Shown piece after piece: positions 12,727 through 26,366 of a stretch of DNA of 64,000 bases (position 1 is the first letter of the stretch; the number at the start of each line of letters is the position of its first letter). The position numbers and the translations under genes are program-made. The stretch comes from Luzula sylvatica (lineage: Eukaryota > Streptophyta > Magnoliopsida > Poales > Juncaceae). Below the pieces are notes generated by a model that searched no databases, was not told the origin of the DNA, and saw only the letters and a program-made list of their open reading frames with translations. The stretch lies in the NCBI GenBank assembly GCA_946800325.1, contig CAMPEJ010000006.1:310001-374000 (forward strand), in the 5' to 3' direction.

Positions 12727-15702
12727 TAAGAAAGTTTAATTTTCGATTCAAAACAATCTGTTTATGCTTTGGGGAGTTCAAATAACGTATTTTGAGATCA
12801 TTTGAATCGTATCTTTTACTACATAACATTTCACCAAAATTTACAAACACTAAGAAAGTTTGTTTTTCGATTCAAAACAATCTGTTTATGCTTTGGGGAG
12901 TTCAAATAACGTATTTTGAGATCATTGGAATCGTATCTTTTACTACATAACATTTCACCAAAATTTACAAACACAAAGAAAGTTTGTTTTTCGATTCAAA
13001 ACAATCTGTTTATGCTTTGGGGAGTTCAAATAACGTATTTTGAGATCATTTGAATCGTATCTTTTACTACATAACATTTCACCAAAATTTACAAACACTA
13101 AGAAAGTTTGTTTTTCGATTCAAAACAATCTGTTTCTGCTTTGGGGAGTTCAAATAATGTATTTTGAGATCATTTGAATCGTATCTTTTACCACATAACA
13201 TTTCACCAAAATTTACAAACACTAAGAAAGTTTGTTTTTCGATTCAAAACAATCTGTTTATGCTTTGGGGATTTCAAATAACGTATTTTGAGATCATTGG
13301 AATCGTATCTTTTACTACATAACATTTCACCAAAATTTACAAACACTAAGAAAGTTTGTTTTTCGGTTCAAAACAATCTGTTTATGCTTTGGGGAGTTCA
13401 AATAACGTATTTTGAGATCATTTGAATCGTATCTTTTACTACATAACATTTCACCAAAATTTACAAACACTAAGAAAGTTTGTTTTTCGATTCAAAACAA
13501 TCTGTTTATGCTTTGGGGAGTTCAAATAACGTATATTGAGATCATTTGAATCGTATCTTTTACCACATAACATTTCACCAAAATTTACAAACACTAAGAA
13601 AGTTTGTTTTTCGATTCAAAACAATCTGTTTATGCTTTGGGGAGTTCAAATAACGTATTTTGAGATCATTTGAATCGTATCTTTTACCACATAACATTTC
13701 ACCAAAATTTACAAACACTAAGAAAGTTTGTTTTTCGATTCAAAACAATCTGTTTATGCTTTGGGGAGTTCAAATAACGTATTTTGAGATCATTGGAATC
13801 GTATCTTTTACTACATAACATTTCACCAAAATTTACAAACACTAAGAAAGTTTGTTTTTCGGTTCAAAACAATCTGTTTATGCTTTGGGGAGTTCAAATA
13901 ACGTATTTTGAGATCATTTGAATCGTATCTTTTGCTACATAACATTTCACCAAAATTTACAAACACTAAGAAAGTTTGTTTTTCGATTCAAAACAATCTG
14001 TTTATGCTTTGGGGAGTTCAAATAACGTATATTGAGATCATTTGAATCGTATCTTTTACCACATAACATTTGACCAAAATTTACAAACACTAAGAAAGTT
14101 TGTTTTTCGATTCAAAACAATCTGTTTATGCTTTGGGGAGTTCAAATAACGTATTTTGAGATCATTTGAATCGTATCTTTTACCACATAACATTTCACCA
14201 AAATTTACAAACACTAAGAAAGTTTGTTTTTCGATTCAAAACAATCTGTTTATGCTTTGGGGAGTTCAAATAACGTATTTTGAGATCATTGGAATCGTAT
14301 CTTTTATCACATAACATTTCACCAAAATTTACAAACACTAAGAAAGTTTGTTTTTCGATTCAAAACAATCTGTTTATGCTTTGGGGAGTTCAAATAACTT
14401 ATTTTGAGATCATTTGAATCGTATCTTTTACCACATAACATTTCACCAAACATTACAAACACTAAGAAAGTTTGTTTTTCGATTCAAAACAATCTGTTTA
14501 TGCTTTGGGGATTTCAAATAACGTATTTTGAGATCATTTGAATCGTATCTTTTACCACATAACATTTCACCAAAATTTACAAACACTAAGAAAGTTTAAT
14601 TTTCGATTCAAAACAATCTGTTTATGCTTTGGGGAGTTCAAATAACGTATTTGTAGATCATTCGAATTGTATCTTTTACCACATAACATTTCACCAAAAT
14701 TTACAAACACTAAGAAAGTTTGTTTTTCGATTCAAAACAATCTGTTTATGCTTTGGGGAGTTCAAATAACTTATTTTGAGATCATTTGAATCGTATCTTT
14801 TACCACATAACATTTCACCAAACATTACAAACACTAAGAAAGTTTGTTTTTCGATTCAAAACAATCTGTTTATGCTTTGGGGATTTCAAATAACGTATTT
14901 TGAGATCATTTGAATCGTATCTTTTACCACATAACATTTCACCAAAATTTACAAACACTAAGAAAGTTTAATTTTCGATTCAAAACAATCTGTTTATGCT
15001 TTGGGGAGTTCAAATAACGTATTTGTAGATCATTCGAATTGTATCTTTTACCACATAACATTTCACCAAAATTTACAAACACTAAGAAAGTTTGTTTTTC
15101 GATTCAAAACAATCTGTTTATGCTTTGGGGAGTTCAAATAACGTATTTTGAGATCATTGGAATCGTATCTTTTACTACATAACATTTCACCAAAATTTAC
15201 AAACACTAAGAAAGTTTGTTTTTCGATTCAAAACAATCTGTTTATGCTTTGGGGAGTTCAAATAACGTATTTGGAGATCATTTGAATCGTATCTTTTACT
15301 ACATAACATTTCACCAAAATTTACTAACACTAAGAAAGTTTGTTTTTCGATTCAAAACAATCTGTTTCTGCTTTGGGGAGTTCAAATAATGTATTTTGAG
15401 ATCATTTGAATCGTATCTTTTACCACATAACATTTCACCAAAATTTACAAACACTAAGAAAGTTTGTTTTTCGATTCAAAACAATCTGTTTATGCTTTGG
15501 GGATTTCAAATAACGTATTTTGAGATCATTTGAATCGTATCTTTTACTACATAACATTTCACCAAAATTTACAAACACTAAGAAAGTTTGTTTTTCGATT
15601 CAAAACAATCTGTTTATGCTTTGGGGATTTCAAATAACGTATTTTGAGATCATTTGAATCGTATCTTTTACCACATAACATTTCACCAAAATTTACAAAC
15701 AC
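12727..15702 (+). repeat. 24-mer higher-order unit (21-mer plus a 3-mer duplication)
   Basis: Order is A P Q R S' I J K L I J K L M N O, M N O, P Q R S T. The tetramer I-J-K-L is itself doubled inside the unit (13347-13842 and 13843-14338). Removing the extra M-N-O gives exactly the 21-mer at 15703. Confidence 0.8.
14339..15082 (+). repeat. 372-bp M-N-O tandem duplication
   Basis: M (AACTTATTTT with AAACATTAC), N (GGGGATTTC) and O (TTTAATTTT, TTTGTAG) occur at 14339-14710 and again at 14711-15082. Both O copies carry the private AATTGTATC in place of AATCGTATC, so the second copy was made from the first by an in-register exchange of three units and not assembled from distant copies. Confidence 0.88.
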
Positions 15703-18306
15703 TAAGAAAGTTTAATTTTCGATTCAAAACAATCTGTTTATGCTTTGGGGAGTTCAAATAACGTATTTTGAGATCATTTGAATCGTATCTTTTACTACAT
15801 AACATTTCACCAAAATTTACAAACACTAAGAAAGTTTGTTTTTCGATTCAAAACAATCTGTTTATGCTTTGGGGAGTTCAAATAACGTATTTTGAGATCA
15901 TTGGAATCGTATCTTTTACTACATAACATTTCACCAAAATTTACAAACACAAAGAAAGTTTGTTTTTCGATTCAAAACAATCTGTTTATGCTTTGGGGAG
16001 TTCAAATAACGTATTTTGAGATCATTTGAATCGTATCTTTTACTACATAACATTTCACCAAAATTTACAAACACTAAGAAAGTTTGTTTTTCGATTCAAA
16101 ACAATCTGTTTCTGCTTTGGGGAGTTCAAATAATGTATTTTGAGATCATTTGAATCGTATCTTTTACCACATAACATTTCACCAAAATTTACAAACACTA
16201 AGAAAGTTTGTTTTTCGATTCAAAACAATCTGTTTATGCTTTGGGGATTTGAAATAACGTATTTTGAGATCATTGGAATCGTATCTTTTACTACATAACA
16301 TTTCACCAAAATTTACAAACACTAAGAAAGTTTGTTTTTCGGTTCAAAACAATCTGTTTATGCTTTGGGGAGTTCAAATAACGTATTTTGAGATCATTTG
16401 AATCGTATCTTTTACTACATAACATTTCACCAAAATTTACAAACACTAAGAAAGTTTGTTTTTCGATTCAAAACAATCTGTTTATGCTTTGGGGAGTTCA
16501 AATAACGTATATTGAGATCATTTGAATCGTATCTTTTACCACATAACATTTCACCAAAATTTACAAACACTAAGAAAGTTTGTTTTTCGATTCAAAACAA
16601 TCTGTTTATGCTTTGGGGAGTTCAAATAACGTATTTTGAGATCATTTGAATCGTATCTTTTACCACATAACATTTCACCAAAATTTACAAACACTAAGAA
16701 AGTTTGTTTTTCGATTCAAAACAATCTGTTTATGCTTTGGGGAGTTCAAATAACGTATTTTGAGATCATTGGAATCGTATCTTTTACTACATAACATTTC
16801 ACCAAAATTTACAAACACTAAGAAAGTTTGTTTTTCGGTTCAAAACAATCTGTTTATGCTTTGGGGAGTTCAAATAACGTATTTTGAGATCATTTGAATC
16901 GTATCTTTTACTACATAACATTTCACCAAAATTTACAAACACTAAGAAAGTTTGTTTTTCGATTCAAAACAATCTGTTTATGCTTTGGGGAGTTCAAATA
17001 ACGTATATTGAGATCATTTGAATCGTATCTTTTACCACATAACATTTCACCAAAATTTACAAACACTAAGAAAGTTTGTTTTTCGATTCAAAACAATCTG
17101 TTTATGCTTTGGGGAGTTCAAATAACGTATTTTGAGATCATTTGAATCGTATCTTTTACCACATAACATTTCACCAAAATTTACAAACACTAAGAAAGTT
17201 TGTTTTTCGATTCAAAACAATCTGTTTATGCTTTGGGGAGTTCAAATAACGTATTTTGAGATCATTGGAATCGTATCTTTTATCACATAACATTTCACCA
17301 AAATTTACAAACACTAAGAAAGTTTGTTTTTCGATTCAAAACAATCTGTTTATGCTTTGGGGAGTTCAAATAACTTATTTTGAGATCATTTGAATCGTAT
17401 CTTTTACCACATAACATTTCACCAAACATTACAAACACTAAGAAAGTTTGTTTTTCGATTCAAAACAATCTGTTTATGCTTTGGGGATTTCAAATAACGT
17501 ATTTTGAGATCATTTGAATCGTATCTTTTACCACATAACATTTCACCAAAATTTACAAACACTAAGAAAGTTTAATTTTCGATTCAAAACAATCTGTTTA
17601 TGCTTTGGGGAGTTCAAATAACGTATTTGTAGATCATTCGAATCGTATCTTTTACCACATAACATTTCACCAAAATTTACAAACACTAAGAAAGTTTGTT
17701 TTTCGATTCAAAACAATCTGTTTATGCTTTGGGGAGTTCAAATAACGTATTTTGAGATCATTGGAATCGTATCTTTTACTACATAACATTTCACCAAAAT
17801 TTACAAACACTAAGAAAGTTTGTTTTTCGATTCAAAACAATCTGTTTATGCTTTGGGGAGTTCAAATAACGTATTTGGAGATCATTTGAATCGTATCTTT
17901 TACTACATAACATTTCACCAAAATTTACTAACACTAAGAAAGTTTGTTTTTCGATTCAAAACAATCTGTTTCTGCTTTGGGGAGTTCAAATAATGTATTT
18001 TGAGATCATTTGAATCGTATCTTTTACCACAAAACATTTCACCAAAATTTACAAACACTAAGAAAGTTTGTTTTTCGATTCAAAACAATCTGTTTATGCT
18101 TTGGGGATTTCAAATAACGTATTTTGAGATCATTTGAATCGTATCTTTTACTACATAACATTTCACCAAAATTTACAAACACTAAGAAAGTTTGTTTTTC
18201 GATTCAAAACAATCTGTTTATGCTTTGGGGATTTCAAATAACGTATTTTGAGATCATTTGAATCGTATCTTTTACCACATAACATTTCACCAAAATTTAC
18301 AAACAC
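15703..18306 (+). repeat. 21-mer higher-order unit (2604 bp)
   Basis: Order is A P Q R S' I J K L I J K L M N O P Q R S T. It agrees with 12727-15702 unit by unit apart from the missing M-N-O duplication. The Q units with TTACTAACAC and the I units with CGGTTC are shared. Private changes include GGGGATTTGAAAT near 16246 and CCACAAAACATTTC near 18028. Confidence 0.82.
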
Positions 18307-20290
18307 TAAGAAAGTTTAATTTTCGATTCAAAACAATCTGTTTATGCTTTGGGGAGTTCAAATAACGTATTTTGAGATCATTTGAATCGTATCTTTTACT
18401 ACATAACATTTCACCAAAATTTACAAACACTAAGAAAGTTTGTTTTTCGAATCAAAACAATTTGTTTATGCTTTGGGGAGTTCAAATAACATATTTGTAG
18501 ATCATTCGAATCGTATCTTTTACCACATAACATTTCACCAAAATTTACAAACACTAAGAAAGTTTGTTTTTCGATTCAAAACAATCTGTTTGTGCTTTGG
18601 GGAGTTCAAATAACGTATTTTGAGATCATTTGAATCGTATCTTTTACTACATAACATTTCACCAAAATTTACAAACACTAAGAAAGTTTGTTTTTCGATT
18701 CAAAACAATCTGTTTCTGCTTTGGGGAGTTCAAATAATTTATTTTGAGATCATTTGAATCGTATCTTTTACCACATAACATTTCACCAAAATTTACAAAC
18801 ACTAAGAAAGTTTGTTTTTCGATTCAAAACAATCTGTTTATGCTTTGGGGAGTTCAAATAACGTATTTTGAGATCATTGGAATCGTATCTTTTACCACAT
18901 AACATTTCACAAAAATTTACAAACACTAAGAAAGTTTGTTTTTCGATTCAAAACAATTTGTTTATGCTTTGTGGAGTTCAAATAACGTATTTAGAGATCA
19001 TTTGAATCGTATCTTTTACCACATAACATTTCACCAAAATTTACAAACACTAAGAAAGTTTGTTTTTCGATTCAAAACAATCTGTTTATGCTTTGGGGAG
19101 TTCAAATAACGTATTTTGAGATCATTTGAATCGTATGTTTTACTACATAACATTTCACCAAAATTTACAAACACTAAGAAAGTTTGTTTTTCGATTCAAA
19201 ACAATTTGTCTATGCTTTGGGGAGTTCAAATAACATATTTTTAGATCATTCAAATCGTATCTTTTACAACATAACATTTCACCAAAATTTACAAACACTA
19301 AGAAAGTTTGTTTTTCGGTTCAAAACAATCTGTTTATGCTTTGGGGAGTTCAAATAACGTATTTTGAGATCATTTGAATCGTATCTTTTACTACATAACA
19401 TTTCACCAAAATTTACAAACACTAAGAAAGTTTGTTTTTCGATTCAAAACAATCTGTTTATGCTTTGGGGAGTTCAAATAACGTATATTGAGATCATTTG
19501 AATCGTATCTTTTACCACATAACATTTCACCAAAATTTACAAACACTAAGAAAGTTTGTTTTTCGATTCAAAACAATCTGTTTATGCTTTGGGTAGTTCA
19601 AATAACGTATTTTGAGATCATTTGAATCGTATCTTTTACTACATAACATTTCACCAAAATTTACAAACACTAAGAAAGTTTAATTTTCGATTCAAAACAA
19701 TCTGTTTATGCTTTGGGGAGTTCAAATAACGTATATTGAGATCATTTGAATCGTATCTTTTACCACATAACATTTCACCAAAATTTACAAACACTAAGAA
19801 AGTTTGTTTTTCGATTCAAAACAATCTGTTTATGCTTTGGGGAGTTCAAATAACGTATTTTGAGATCATTTGAATCGTATCTTTTACCACATAACATTTC
19901 ACCAAAATTTACAAACACTAAGAAAGTTTGTTTTTCGATTCAAAACAATCTGTTTATGCTTTGGGGAGTTGAAATAACGTATTTTGAGATCATTGGAATC
20001 GTATCTTTTACTACATAACATTTCACCAAAATTTACAAACACTAAGAAAGTTTGTTTTTCGATTCAAAACAATCTGTTTATGCTTTGGGGAGTTCAAATA
20101 ACTTATTTTGAGATCATTTGAATCGTATCTTTTACCACATAACATTTCACCAAACTTTACAAACACTAAGAAAGTTTGTTTTTCGATTCAAAACAATCTG
20201 TTTATGCTTTGGGGATTTCAAATAACGTATTTTGAGATCATTTGAATCGTATCTTTTACCACATAACTTTTCACCAAAATTTACAAACAC
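18307..20290 (+). repeat. 16-mer block with first continuous A-to-H run
   Basis: Order is A B C D E F G H I J K', an A/J chimera, K L M N. E is marked by CATTGG with CACAAAAA, F by AATTTG with TTTAGAG, G by TATGTTTTACTAC and H by GTCTATG with CATTCAAA. The unit at 19671 begins as an A (TTTAATTTT) but carries the J mark CGTATATTGAG, so it is a recombinant monomer. The I unit at 19299 is the last one I find with CGGTTC; all later I units have CGATTC. Confidence 0.78.
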
Positions 20291-21530
20291 TAAGAAAGTT
20301 TAATTTTCGATTCAAAACAATCTGTTTATGCTTTGGGGAGTTCAAATAACGTATTTGTAGATCATTCGAATCGTATCTTTTACCACATAACATTTCACCA
20401 AAATTTACAAACACTAAGAAAGTTTGTTTTTCGATTCAAAACAATCTGTTTATGCTTTGGGGAGTTCAAATAACGTATTTTGAGATCATTGGAATCGTAT
20501 CTTTTACTACATAACATTTCACCAAAATTTACAAACACTAAGAAAGTTTGTTTTTCGATTCAAAACAATCTGTTTATGCTTTGGGGAGTTCAAATAACGT
20601 ATTTTGAGATCATTTGAATCGTATCTTTTACTACATAACATTTCACCAAAATTTACAAACACTAAGAAAGTTTGTTTTTCGATTCAAAACAATCTGTTTC
20701 TGCTTTCGGGAGTTCAAATAATGTATTTTGAGATCATTTGAATCGTATCTTTTACCACATAACATTTCACCAAAATTTACAAACACTAAGAAAGTTTGTT
20801 TTTCGATTCAAAACAATCTGTTTATGCTTTGGGGATTTCAAATAACGTATTTTGAGATCATTTGAATCGTATCTTTTACTACATAACATTTCACCAAAAT
20901 TTACAAACACTAAGAAAGTTTGTTTTTCGATTCAAAACAATCTGTTTATGCTTTGGGGATTTCAAATAACGTATTTTGAGATCATTTGAATCGTATCTTT
21001 TACCACATAACATTTCACCAAAATTTACAAACACTAAGAAAGTTCAATTTTCGATTCAAAACAATCTGTTTATGCTTTGGGGATTTCAAATAACGTATTT
21101 TGAGATCATTTGAATCGTATCTTTTACCACATTACATTTCACCAAAATTTACAAACACTAAGAAAGTTTAATTTTCGATTCAAAACAATCTGTTTATGCT
21201 TTGGGGAGTTCAAATAACGTATTTGTAGATCATTCGAATCGTATCTTTTACCACATAACATTTCACCAAAATTTACAAACACTAAGAAAGTTTGTTTTTC
21301 GATCCAAAACATTCTGTTTGTGCTTTGGGGAGTTCAAATAACGTATTTTGAGATCATTGGAATCGTATCTTTTACTACATAACATTTCACCAAAATTTAC
21401 AAACACTAAGAAAGTTTGTTTTTCGATTCAAAACAATCTGTTTATGCTTTGGGGAGTTCAAATAATGTATTTTGAGATCATTTGAATCGTATCTTTTACC
21501 ACATAACATTTCACCAAAATTTACAAACAC
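20291..21530 (+). repeat. OPQRST plus degenerate junction monomers
   Basis: A normal O-to-T hexamer (20291-21034) is followed by a T-like unit with GTTCAATTTTC and CCACATTACATTTC (21035), an O (21159), a P-like unit with GATCCAAAACATTC (21283) and a D-like unit (21407). The CCACATTAC unit followed by an O repeats the arrangement at 745-992. Confidence 0.7.
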
Positions 21531-21778
21531 TAAGAAAGTTTGTTTTTCGATTCAAAACAATTTGTTTCTGCTTTGGGGAGTTCAAATAACGTATTTTGAG
21601 ATCAGTGGAATCGTATCTTTTACCACATAACATTTCACAAAAATTTACAAACACTAAGAAAGTTTGTTTTTCGATTCAAAATAATTTGTTTATGCTTTGG
21701 GGAGTTCAAATAACGTATTTAGAGATCATTTGAATCGTATCTTTTACCACATAACATTTCACCAAAATTTACAAACAC

Positions 21779-21901
21779 TAAGAAAGTTTGTTTTTCGATT
21801 CAAAACAATCTGTTTATGCTTTGGGGAGTTCAAATAACGTATTTTGAGATCATTTGAATCGTATGTTTTACTACATAACATTTCACAAAATTTACAAACA
21901 C
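21779..21901 (+). repeat. 123-bp G monomer (1-bp deletion), copy 1
   Basis: TTTCACAAAATTT replaces TTTCACCAAAATTT, removing one C at 21886/21887. It should not be confused with the commoner length-neutral CACAAAAA (C to A) of E monomers. The one-base shift moves the phase of all later units. Confidence 0.9.
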
Positions 21902-23265
21902 TAAGAAACTTTGTTTTTCGATTCAAAACAATTTGTCTATGCTTTGGGGAGTTCAAATAACATATTTTTAGATCATTCAAATCGTATCTTTTACCACATA
22001 ACATTTCACCAAAATTTACAAACACTAAGAAAGTTTGTTTTTCGATTCAAAACAATCTGTTTATGCTTTGGGGAGTTCAAATAACGTATTTTGAGATCAT
22101 TTGAATCGTATCTTTTACTACATAACATTTCACCAAAATTTACAAACACTAAGAAAGTTTGTTTTTCGATTCAAAACAATCTGTTTATGCTTTGGGGAGT
22201 TCAAATAACGTATATTGAGATCATTTGAATCGTATCTTTTACCACATAACATTTCACCAAAATTTACAAACACTAAGAAAGTTTGTTTTTCGATTCAAAA
22301 CAATCTGTTTATGCTTTGGGGAGTTCAAATAACGTATTTTGAGATCATTAGAATCGTATCTTTTACCACATAACATTTCACCAAAATTTACAAACACTAA
22401 GAAAGTTTGTTTTTCGATTCAAAACAATCTGTTTATGCTTTGGGGAGTTCAAATAACGTATTTTGAGATCATTGGAATCGTATCTTTTACTACATAACAT
22501 TTCACCAAAATTGACAAACACTAAGAAAGTTTGTTTTTCGATTCAAAACAATCTGTTTATGCTTTGGGGAGTTCAAATAACTTATTTTGAGATCATTTGA
22601 ATCGTATCTTTTACCACATAACATTTCACCAAAATTTACAAACACTAAGAAAGTTTGTTTTTCGATTCAAAACAATCTGTTTATGCTTTGGGGATTTCAA
22701 ATAACGTATTTTGAGATCATTTGAATCGTATCTTTTACCACATAACATTTCACCAAAATTTACAAACACTAAGAAAGTTTAATTTTCGATTCAAAACAAT
22801 CTGTTTATGCTTTGGGGAGTTCAAATAACGTATTTGTAGATCATTCGAATCGTATCTTTTACCACATAACATTTCACCAAAATTTACAAACACTAAGAAA
22901 GTTTGTTTTTCGATTCAAAACAATCTGTTTATGCTTTGGGGAGTTCAAATAACGTATTTTGAGATCATTTGAATCGTATCTTTTACCACATAACATTTCA
23001 CCAAAATTTACAAACACTAAGAAAGTTTGTTTTTCGATTCAAAACAATCTGTTTCTGCTTTGGGGAGTTCAAATAACGTATTTTGAGATCAGTGGAATCG
23101 TATCTTTTACCACATAACATTTCACCAAAATTTACAAACACTAAGAAAGTTTGTTTTTCGATTCAAAATAATTTGTTTATGCTTTGGGGAGTTCAAATAA
23201 CGTATTTAGAGATCATTTGAATCGTATCTTTTACCACATAACATTTCACCAAAATTTACAAACAC

Positions 23266-23388
23266 TAAGAAAGTTTGTTTTTCGATTCAAAACAATCTGT
23301 TTATGCTTTGGGGAGTTCAAATAACGTATTTTGAGATCATTTGAATCGTATGTTTTACTACATAACATTTCACAAAATTTACAAACAC
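23266..23388 (+). repeat. 123-bp G monomer (1-bp deletion), copy 2
   Basis: Same one-base loss at 23373/23374, exactly 1487 bp after the first, so the deletion predates the segmental duplication. Confidence 0.9.
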
Positions 23389-24008
23389 TAAGAAACTTTG
23401 TTTTTCGATTCAAAACAATTTGTCTATGCTTTGGGGAGTTCAAATAACATATTTTTAGATCATTCAAATCGTATCTTTTACCACATAACATTTCACCAAA
23501 ATTTACAAACACTAAGAAAGTTTGTTTTTCGATTCAAAACAATCTGTTTATGCTTTGGGGAGTTCAAATAACGTATTTTGAGATCATTTGAATCGTATCT
23601 TTTACTACATAACATTTCACCAAAATTTACAAACACTAAGAAAGTTTGTTTTTCGATTCAAAACAATCTGTTTATGCTTTGGGGAGTTCAAATAACGTAT
23701 ATTGAGATCATTTGAATCGTATCTTTTACCACATAACATTTCACCAAAATTTACAAACACTAAGAAAGTTTGTTTTTCGATTCAAAACAATCTGTTTATG
23801 CTTTGGGGAGTTCAAATAACGTATTTTGAGATCATTTGAATTGTATCTTTTACCACATAACATTTCACCAAAATTTACAAACACTAAGAAAGTTTGTTTT
23901 TCGATTCAAAACAATCTGTTTATGCTTTGGGGAGTTCAAATAACGTATTTTGAGATCATTGGAATCGTATCTTTTACTACATAACATTTCACCAAAATTG
24001 ACAAACAC

Positions 24009-24133
24009 TAAGAAAGTTTGTTTTTCGATTCAAAACAATGTGTCTATGCTTTGGGGAGTTCAAAATAACATATTTTTAGATTATTCGAATCATATCTTTT
24101 ACCACATAACATTTCACCAAAATTTACAAACAC
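24009..24133 (+). repeat. 125-bp H' monomer, copy 1
   Basis: Marked by AATGTGTCTATG, GTTCAAAATAACA (one extra A in the run 24062-24065), TTTTTAGATTATTCG and AATCATATC. It is followed by a unit starting ACACAAAG. GATC is changed to GATT here, so the otherwise regular GATC ladder has a gap. Confidence 0.9.
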
Positions 24134-26241
24134 AAAGAAAGTTTGTTTTTCGATTCAAAACAATCTGTTTATGCTTTGGGGATTTCAAATAACGTATTTT
24201 GAGATCATTTGAATCGTATCTTTTACCACATAACATTTCACCAAAATTTACAAACACTAAGAAAGTTTAATTTTCGATTCAAAACAATCTGTTTATGCTT
24301 TGGGGAGTTCAAATAACGTATTTGTAGATCATTCGAATTGTATCTTTTACCACATAACATTTCACCAAAATTTACAAACACTAAGAAAGTTTGTTTTTCG
24401 ATTCAAAACAATCTGTTTATGCTTTGGGGAGTTCAAATAACGTATTTTGAGATCATTTGAATCGTATCTTTTACCACATAACATTTCACCAAAATTTACA
24501 AACACTAAGAAAGTTTGTTTTTCGATTCAAAACAATCTGTTTGTGCTTTGGGGAGTTCAAATAACGTATTTTGAGATCATTCGAATCGTATCTTTTACCA
24601 CATAACATTTCACCAAAATTTACAAACACTAAGAAAGTTTGTTTTTCGATTCAAAACAATCTGTTTATCCTTTGGGGAGTTCAAATAACATATTTTGAGA
24701 TCATTTGAATCGTATCTTTTACTACATAACATTTCACCAAAATTTACAAACACTAAGAAAGTTTGTTTTTCGATTCAAAACAATCTTTTTATGCTTTGGG
24801 GAGTTCAAATAACGTATTTTGAGATCATTTGAATCGTATCTTTTACCACATAACATTTCACCAAAATTTACAAACACTAAGAAAGTTTGTTTTTCGATTC
24901 AAAACAATCTGTTTATGCTTTAGGGAGTTCAAATAACGTATTTTGAGATCATTTGAATCGTATCTTTTACCACATAACATTTCACCAAAATTTACAAACA
25001 CTAAGAAAGTTTGTTTTTCGATTCAAAACAATCTGTTTGTGCTTTGGGGAGTTCAAATAACGTATTTTGAGATCATTGGAATCGTATCTTTTACTACATA
25101 ACATTTCACCAAAATTTACAAACACTAAGAAAGTTTGTTTTTCGATTCAAAATAATCTGTTTATGCTTTGGGGAATACAAATAACTTATTTTGAGATCAT
25201 TTGAAACGTATCTTTTACCACATAACATTTCACCAAACTTTACAAACACTAAGAAAGTTTGTTTTTCGATTCAAAACAATCTGTTTATGCTTTGGGGAGT
25301 TCAAATAACGTATTTTGAGATCATTTGAATCGTATCTTTTACCACATAACATTTCACCAAAATTTACAAACACTAAGAAAGTTTAATTTTCGATTCAAAA
25401 CAATCTGTTTATGCTTTGGGGAGTTCAAATAACGTATTTTGAGATCATTTGAATCGTATCTTTTACTACATAACATTTCACCAAAATTTACAAACACTAA
25501 GAAAGTTTGTTTTTCGATTCAAAACAATTTGTTTATGCTTTGGGGATTTCAAATAACATATTTGTAGATCATTCGAATCGTATCTTTTACCACATAACAT
25601 TTCACCAAAATTTACAACCACTAAGACAGTTTGTTTTTCGATTCAAAACAATCTGTTTGTGCTTTGGGGAGTTCAAATAACGTATTTTGAGATCATTTGA
25701 ATCGTATCTTTTACTACATAACATTTCACCAAAATTTACAAACACTAAGAAAGTTTGTTTTTCGATTTAAAACAATCTGTTTCTGCTTTGGGGAGTTCAA
25801 ATAACGTATTTTGAGATCATTTGAATCGTATCTTTTACCACATAACATTTCACCAAAATTTACAAACACTAAGAAAGTTTGTTTTTCGATTCAAAACAAT
25901 CTGTTTATGCTTTGGGGAGTTCAAATAACGTATTTTGAGATCATTTGAATCCTATCTTTTACCACATAACATTTCACCAAAATTTACAAACACTAAGAAA
26001 GTTTGTTTTTCGATTCAAAACAATCTGTTTATGCTTTGGGGAGTTCAAATAACGTATTTTGAGATCATTTGAATCCTATCTTTTACCACATAACATTTCA
26101 CCAAAATTTACAAACACTAAGAAAGTTTGATTTTCGATTCAAAACAATCTATTTATGCTTTGGGGAGTTCAAATAACGTATTTTGAGATCATTTGAATCG
26201 TATCTTTTACTACATAACATTTCACCAAAATTTACAAACAC

Positions 26242-26366
26242 TAAGAAAGTTTGTTTTTCGATTCAAAACAATGTGTCTATGCTTTGGGGAGTTCAAAATA
26301 ACATATTTTTAGATTATTCGAATCATATCTTTTACCACATAACATTTCACCAAAATTTACAAACAC
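26242..26366 (+). repeat. 125-bp H' monomer, copy 2
   Basis: Same extra A (run 26295-26298) and the same linked variants as the first H' (including AATCATATC). It lies 2233 bp downstream (18 units plus the one extra base). Confidence 0.9.

Larger units (their letters stand above)
21531..24008 (+). repeat. 1487-bp tandem duplication (12 units)
   Basis: Units at 21531-23017 and 23018-24008 share private variants at an offset of 1487 bp: GATCAGTGG (E-like unit with TTTCTG), CAAAATAATTTG (F), a G unit one base short, and an H unit with AAGAAACTTTG. The offset is 12x124 minus 1 because each copy contains one 123-bp monomer. The copies differ at a few bases, for example CACAAAAA versus CACCAAAA in the E-like unit. 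Order is E' F G H I J K L M N O K-like, then E' F G H I J K L. Confidence 0.88.

Noticed and set aside
21759..22025. An 88-codon frame on the - strand, repeated at 23246-23512
   Set aside because: The 1-bp deletion in the 123-bp G monomer shifts the frame and lets it run across two units. The duplicate is explained by the 1487-bp duplication.
23950..24192. 80-codon frames at 23950, 26183, 27920, 29533 and 32758
   Set aside because: All five span the 125-bp H' monomer; the extra A changes frame and avoids a stop. They recur because H' was copied, not because a protein is conserved.
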